Origin: Planctomycetaceae bacterium
GTDB lineage: Bacteria > Planctomycetota > Planctomycetia > Planctomycetales > Planctomycetaceae
DNA length: 9,065 bases
Assembly (NCBI GenBank): GCA_003503535.1
Contig: DOCI01000242.1
Span: 12,728-21,792, forward strand
Direction of reading: 5' to 3'
A program made the position numbers and the translations under genes. Positions 5,974 to 9,065 of the stretch are shown piece after piece (positions within the stretch are counted from its first letter, which is position 1; the number at the start of each line of letters is the position of its first letter). Under the pieces are notes generated by a model that saw only the letters and a list, made by a program, of their open reading frames with translations, made no database searches and was not told the DNA's origin.

Positions 5974-6417
5974 TCAATTTAGAAGCGGATCATTTCCCAG
6001 TTGATTCAAACAACATTTCTTGTACTTTTTTCCGCTCCCACAGGGGCAAGGATCATTTCTTCCCACTTTCTGCTTACGTTCGATTTTGCTCGGCGTATTT
6101 GGAAAAACTGGTGTGTCAGGCTCGGTCTGAGTTGTGCTTGATTTCCCGGTTAACTTTTCCAAAGCAAATTTGATGAGCCCTGCTGGATCGTCTTCTAATT
6201 CCTTAACCCGTTTCTGATGTTCCTCTCGCTCGACCTTCTCGTCCATTTTCCACTGATCATATTCTGGAAACCGCTCTTCCATGATGCGGCAAGTATCCAC
6301 CAGGTTATTCCTAAGTCCTCGACTTTCAAAATCCAGTTCATGACCAATCAGGAGTTTTCGGGCTGCTTCGATCCCTTCCGTTGCAAATTGTGACAAGAGG
6401 GCGGTTGCCAGTATGAT
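5974..6417 (-). CDS. SEC-C protein, C-terminal fragment
   Basis: This frame encodes the C-terminal part of a SEC-C metal-binding protein. An in-frame TAA at 6420-6418 bounds it, and the first usable start is TTG at 6396 (140 residues). The family-like sequence begins before that TTG ([17 protein letters not shown]), so the start codon is incidental. It continues with [17 protein letters not shown], a charged helical stretch, a Ser/Thr/Pro-rich linker (about 85-103 from the TTG) and the SEC-C motif [18 protein letters not shown] (112-129). Zinc ligands C117, C119, C128 and C129 are all present, as in the SecA C-terminus. The upstream frame (6348-6932) carries the matching N-terminal part. I regard this as the 3' piece of a broken gene rather than a stand-alone small SEC-C protein, though translation from the TTG cannot be excluded. 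Confidence 0.7.
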   Translation of the reverse strand: MILATALLSQFATEGIEAARKLLIGHELDFESRGLRNNLVDTCRIMEERFPEYDQWKMDEKVEREEHQKRVKELEDDPAGLIKFALEKLTGKSSTTQTEPDTPVFPNTPSKIERKQKVGRNDPCPCGSGKKYKKCCLNQLGNDPLLN

Positions 6418-6932
6418 TTAAATGCCTCGTTCCTTTTCTTGTTTTTCGCTTCTTCGCAGAAACTCTCCAGATTTTGCCAACAGGTTTCCTCGTCCCAGGA
6501 GAGCATATGTAGTCGCTCGCGGAGGGAAGACTGCAACTGAGGAAGAAAATACTTAGTTTCAAAAATGTCCGATTCCCTAGGCAAGAGCAGAGTGAGATCG
6601 GCTTTCAGAAGAAGATTCGAAAGGTTAAAGGTGTAATTCTCATATTGGTCGCTTTGGTCTTGATTCAACTCATCAATGATCCAGTCGATGGTGTCAGCTG
6701 TTTGGTCGATATGTCTGCATGCTCCAATCAGCTGGTAGGCATCATCTTTTCCAAACTTCTCCACAGCTTGGATAACCAGGGGCATCACAGAGGTGTCCGA
6801 GGAATGCGATCTGGAAAAGTAACTGACCGCTTTCTCTCGAAGATCGAATTCGGAATGCAGGATGGCCTCTTTGAGTTTGGCTTCAGGTAAACGCAATTTT
6901 GGAGACCCTTGGGGTTTGACTTTGAGAAACAT
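6348..6932 (-). CDS. SEC-C protein, N-terminal helical fragment
   Basis: This 194-residue frame begins at an ATG with AAAGG four bases upstream. It opens with [20 protein letters not shown] (13-32) and then [22 protein letters not shown] (48-69), [13 protein letters not shown] (80-92), [11 protein letters not shown] and [29 protein letters not shown] (137-165). These are amphipathic helices of the HEAT-like kind found ahead of SEC-C motifs. After about residue 168 the sequence turns into [21 protein letters not shown], which is the C-terminal fragment's DNA read in the wrong frame. True homology therefore stops near position 6425 and the last 25 residues are spurious. No signal peptide or catalytic motif is seen and the function is unknown. 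If translated, the product would lack the metal-binding motif. Confidence 0.7.
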   Translation of the reverse strand: MFLKVKPQGSPKLRLPEAKLKEAILHSEFDLREKAVSYFSRSHSSDTSVMPLVIQAVEKFGKDDAYQLIGACRHIDQTADTIDWIIDELNQDQSDQYENYTFNLSNLLLKADLTLLLPRESDIFETKYFLPQLQSSLRERLHMLSWDEETCWQNLESFCEEAKNKKRNEAFKSYWQPPSCHNLQRKGSKQPENS

Positions 6933-7068
6933 TGAACCTTTAGCAGTTTGAAATGACCAGCGTAGGACACCTCTTAAATTGAGTGTTAATATTTATTACA
7001 GCCTGGCAATGAAGGGGCGAATTTATTAACGGAGACTCACAAATTAAGCCGAGATGCGGCATTTGAGA

Positions 7069-7833
7069 TCAGTTTGCTTTTGCCTTTTGCATCCGATCAA
7101 CCCGAGCCTGTTCTTTTTCCAATGCCACGCCGGTTACAGCAAGTGGCTGGAAGTTTGGATCGGGTAAAATCGTTTCACTTTGGGGGATTTCTCGCCAGCG
7201 TAGATTGCGGAACCAGACGTCCTGACCGTGATCCTGAAGCCAAAGCTGTCCACCACGACCTGTGAGGTTACCTCCGCGAATCGAGAGCAACTCAACATAC
7301 CAGGCCCATTTGGGATCGGCATAATCGAAAGAAAGAACTCGCTCGCCATTGAGCCAGTGTTCAATCACTGTTCCCTGGCAAATCACTCGTCCTGTATTCC
7401 ACTCGCCTACGGGACGAGTTGCATCTTTGCTCGGTGCCATACAGAAAAAAAGCGAAGCGGCAGACTGCCGGGCGTTCTCTCCGTAAGGGCTGTCGATATT
7501 GTCGAGAATCTGGTATTCAACCTGACCGGGACGGTAATAGACACCCGAGTTGCAACCTTTGGAAACCTTCCACTCGAATTGAAGTTCGAAGTCATCGGGA
7601 ATGGTCTCGGCAGTATAAGTGAGTGGGCCCCCTTGAGACTTGCGGTAAAATGCCCCTTCTTCAATTACCCAGTTGCCAGTTTGCTCCCACCCCGTAAACG
7701 ACTTGCCATCGAACAGTGTGACAAAACCAGCTTCTTTATTTGAGCTTGCCTGTTCCTCTCCATTGGCACCACAGATAAACAGGCACAGTGATAATAAAAC
7801 GTAACTGAGTGATTGAAGTTGAGTGGTTTTCAT
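7069..7833 (-). CDS. Secreted DUF1080 protein (3-keto-disaccharide hydrolase domain), second type
   Basis: This 254-residue protein has a signal peptide (hydrophobic 11-20, cleavage probably at ANG-EE after residue 25) and one DUF1080/PF06439 domain, so it should act outside the cytoplasm on 3-keto-glycosides. Hallmarks in order are FVTLFDGKSFTGWE (37-50), FELQFEWKVSKGCNSGVYYR (82-101), EYQILDN (106-112), a SAASLFFCMAPSKDATRPVG stretch (124-143), IEHWLNGERVLSFD (157-170) and GGQLWLQDHGQDVWFRNLRW (194-213). The EYQILDN/SAASL version differs clearly from the GIQYRS/GYQAD version encoded at 3670-4392, so the two are distant paralogues with probably different substrates. A charged tail of about 35 residues follows the domain. 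The ATG at 7833 has no obvious Shine-Dalgarno site. A CTGACA/17/TAAACT promoter candidate lies 52-80 nt upstream. The gene stands alone, with a broken gene 136 nt downstream and a divergent glycosyltransferase upstream. Confidence 0.95.
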   Translation of the reverse strand: MKTTQLQSLSYVLLSLCLFICGANGEEQASSNKEAGFVTLFDGKSFTGWEQTGNWVIEEGAFYRKSQGGPLTYTAETIPDDFELQFEWKVSKGCNSGVYYRPGQVEYQILDNIDSPYGENARQSAASLFFCMAPSKDATRPVGEWNTGRVICQGTVIEHWLNGERVLSFDYADPKWAWYVELLSIRGGNLTGRGGQLWLQDHGQDVWFRNLRWREIPQSETILPDPNFQPLAVTGVALEKEQARVDRMQKAKAN

Positions 7834-7884
7834 GATTTATGATTCAATTTTAAAAAGGTCCGTCAGGGATTATCTTGATGAATG

Positions 7885-7913
7885 AGTTTATCAGATCCAT
7901 GGAATTCTGTCAG
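7885..7913 (-). promoter_or_regulatory. Candidate sigma70 promoter for the second DUF1080 gene
   Basis: On the minus strand CTGACA (7913-7908, five of six matches to the -35 consensus) is separated by 17 bases from TAAACT (7890-7885, four of six matches to the -10). Initiation near 7878 would leave a leader of about 45 nt before the ATG at 7833, similar in layout to the amidase promoter. Confidence 0.4.
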
Positions 7914-7954
7914 TGAGATCAAGCGAATCAGGAATCTGTATTGATGAAAATTCG

Positions 7955-7982
7955 TTCGTCATCTACAAGCTTAACTGACGAA
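7955..7982. repeat. Inverted repeat in the divergent intergenic region
   Basis: TTCGTCA (7955-7961) and TGACGAA (7976-7982) are perfect 7-bp arms separated by 14 nt, giving a 28-bp dyad between the divergent DUF1080 and glycosyltransferase genes. It could be an operator for either gene. A chance origin is quite possible at this arm length. Confidence 0.3.
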
Positions 7983-8027
7983 TAAATTTGGATGGGCAGT
8001 GATTTGAAACTCAGGGACAGGTAGAAG

Positions 8028-9065
8028 ATGGGAATAGAGAATCCAAAAGCCAGAGAGGAACGACTCCTTGATGGTTCACTGAAATTTCCATGTCCAATCG
8101 CCATTTCAACTGAAGACGAGATTACATCTCAAACCCAGTTCCGATTGATCACTGCATTCATGGTGATTGGTCTGTTGCTTCGCTTCGGTCGATATCTGAT
8201 GCAATTTCCGCTTTGGGAAGATGAAGCGTTCCTGTGTGCCAATCTGATCAACCGTGATTATTTCCAACTTCTCGAACCGCTGCAGTATCATCAAGTGTCT
8301 CCGATCCTGTTTCTTTGGATCCAATTGACAATCGTCAAGCTTTTTGGATTTCACGAATTCGGATTGCGTCTATTTCCTTTTCTCTGCAGTCTGGCAAGTC
8401 TGGGACTGTTTTCTCATGTGGCAAAACGTCTGCTTTCAGGGTATGCGTTGGTTCTCTCAATTGGAATTTTCGCAGTTGCATATCCAAATATTCGCTACGC
8501 AGCCGAAGCCAAACAATATGCTTCCAATCTGTTGATTGGTTTAATATTACTAGCGATGATACTGGAATGGTGGAAGTCGGCGAGTTCTGATGACAGGAGC
8601 ATTCGCAGCAAGTCGAATCGCTGGTTGTGGGCTTTGGCAATCTTCACTCCGTTTGCTGTGGGGATTTCTTACCCGGCAGTTTTTACGGCTGGGGCGGGCA
8701 GTCTGTTTCTGGGAATCCTGATGCTCAGGAATATCCTCAAGCAACATCGTTCCATTTTCTCAGAAAAGAGTTTCGTTCTCTGGCTGGCTTGGAATGTTGT
8801 GATCGTCGTTAGTTTTCTGCTCATCATGAGTCTGGCTGCTCGTGGTCAAAGCGAGAGTGAACTCGAATGGATGGGCGACTACTGGAAGCACACGTTTCCG
8901 CCTGTTACTACGCCGGCAGAACTTCCGTCCTGGCTTGTGCGAATCCATGCAGGATCGCTATTGGCGTTTCCTGTCGGAGGCGAACATGGTGCCAGTTCAC
9001 TGACACTCATTTCACTTCTGGCTGGAGGCATCCTGGTCTGGCGAAACCAAAAACTGTTAGCCATA
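8028..9065 (+). CDS. GT-C membrane glycosyltransferase, GT39/PMT-like (partial, runs off the window)
   Basis: The frame is open from ATG 8028 to the last base (346 codons, no stop), so this is the N-terminal part of a larger integral membrane protein. These enzymes transfer a sugar from a polyprenyl-phosphate donor on the outer face of the membrane to protein, lipid or glycan. A cytosolic N-terminus (1-37) leads into a first membrane helix (about 38-56). The first periplasmic loop carries WEDEAF (63-68), whose D65/E66 pair is the acidic motif expected of GT-C/PMT enzymes. Then come HQVSPILFLWIQL (88-100), FGLRLFPFLCSLASLGLF (111-128), helices around 137-153, 166-181, 199-235, 248-268 and 323-337, and the conserved-looking RYAAEAKQYA (156-165). 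Acceptor and donor cannot be assigned. Only a weak AGG lies before the ATG. It is divergent from the DUF1080 gene across 194 bp. Confidence 0.9.
   Translation, partial: MGIENPKAREERLLDGSLKFPCPIAISTEDEITSQTQFRLITAFMVIGLLLRFGRYLMQFPLWEDEAFLCANLINRDYFQLLEPLQYHQVSPILFLWIQLTIVKLFGFHEFGLRLFPFLCSLASLGLFSHVAKRLLSGYALVLSIGIFAVAYPNIRYAAEAKQYASNLLIGLILLAMILEWWKSASSDDRSIRSKSNRWLWALAIFTPFAVGISYPAVFTAGAGSLFLGILMLRNILKQHRSIFSEKSFVLWLAWNVVIVVSFLLIMSLAARGQSESELEWMGDYWKHTFPPVTTPAELPSWLVRIHAGSLLAFPVGGEHGASSLTLISLLAGGILVWRNQKLLAI

Larger units (their letters stand above)
5974..6932 (-). pseudogene. SEC-C gene disrupted by a frame change or internal deletion
   Basis: The two adjoining minus-strand frames read as one protein: an alpha-helical N-terminal half (6932 to about 6425) and a helical-plus-SEC-C C-terminal half (6417-5974). 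A simple indel would restore about 315 residues. From memory of the planctomycete family, intact members also carry HEAT-like helices between these parts, so an out-of-frame internal deletion is more likely. The junction lies at or near 6417-6425. The neighbouring transposase remnant supports a decaying locus. Confidence 0.65.

Noticed and set aside
6348..6417. Programmed -1 frameshift joining the two SEC-C frames
   Set aside because: The downstream frame has a stop at 6420-6418, so slippage would have to occur after it, and no X-XXY-YYZ slippery site is present in 6348-6417. Mutation explains it better.
7046..7063. Possible terminator after the second DUF1080 gene (GCCG/CGGC stem, then TTAATTT on the minus strand)
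   Set aside because: The stem is only four GC pairs and the tail is broken by A residues, too weak to call although the position, 8 nt past the stop, is right.
6933..7068. Promoter for the SEC-C gene in the 136-bp spacer
   Set aside because: TTGCCA is present on the minus strand, but no acceptable -10 hexamer lies at 16-18 bases.
7228..7743. Plus-strand open frame of 171 codons
   Set aside because: It lies entirely antisense to the clearly recognisable second DUF1080 gene, and its product has no coherent motif.
7760..7830. Lipoprotein signal in the second DUF1080 protein (cysteines in LCLFICGANG)
   Set aside because: The residues before each cysteine do not fit a lipobox (bulky residues at -1), and a signal-peptidase I site ANG-EE is better.

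Overview
The window looks like a chromosomal segment of a planctomycete, probably in the Gimesia/Rubinisphaera part of the phylum. This is inferred from gene content: two secreted DUF1080 (3-keto-disaccharide hydrolase) proteins, a TIM-barrel sugar isomerase/epimerase, a SEC-C protein with an alpha-helical N-terminal part, a large GT-C membrane glycosyltransferase, moderate GC and loosely packed genes with weak Shine-Dalgarno sites. No rRNA, tRNA, CRISPR array or intact mobile element was seen.

Layout. Positions 218-1825 (+) hold a LolD/MacB-type ABC ATPase, with no permease downstream in the window, and an enoyl-CoA hydratase/isomerase. Facing them on the minus strand is a two-gene unit. It consists of an exported zinc N-acetylmuramoyl-L-alanine amidase (2585-3217), with a good sigma70-type promoter, and a downstream alpha/beta-hydrolase-fold protein (1782-2525) whose nucleophile serine is replaced by arginine. 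The 3' end of that second gene overlaps the enoyl-CoA hydratase gene by 44 nt, tail to tail. A gap of about 450 bp follows, ending in a clear intrinsic terminator for the next minus-strand unit: a secreted DUF1080 protein (3670-4392) and the TIM-barrel isomerase (4481-5365).

Positions 5366-6932 are a decaying stretch. The roughly 600-bp gap contains what I read as a degraded IS200-type TnpA (about 5571-5755, minus) with a frameshift, a nonsense codon and bulged hairpins on both sides. Next to it a SEC-C gene is split into two frames (6348-6932 and 5974-6417), apparently by a deletion or frameshift near 6417. Beyond lie a second, different secreted DUF1080 protein (7069-7833, minus) and, divergently, the 5' part of a GT39/PMT-like glycosyltransferase (8028 to the window end, plus).

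Working together: the DUF1080 proteins and the TIM-barrel enzyme fit 3-keto-sugar/glycoside catabolism, although the oxidoreductase that would make the 3-keto sugar is not here. The amidase and the pseudo-hydrolase form a likely co-transcribed pair. I do not see one coherent new system. The best leads are the serine-less hydrolase paired with the amidase, and the remnant transposase beside the broken SEC-C gene.
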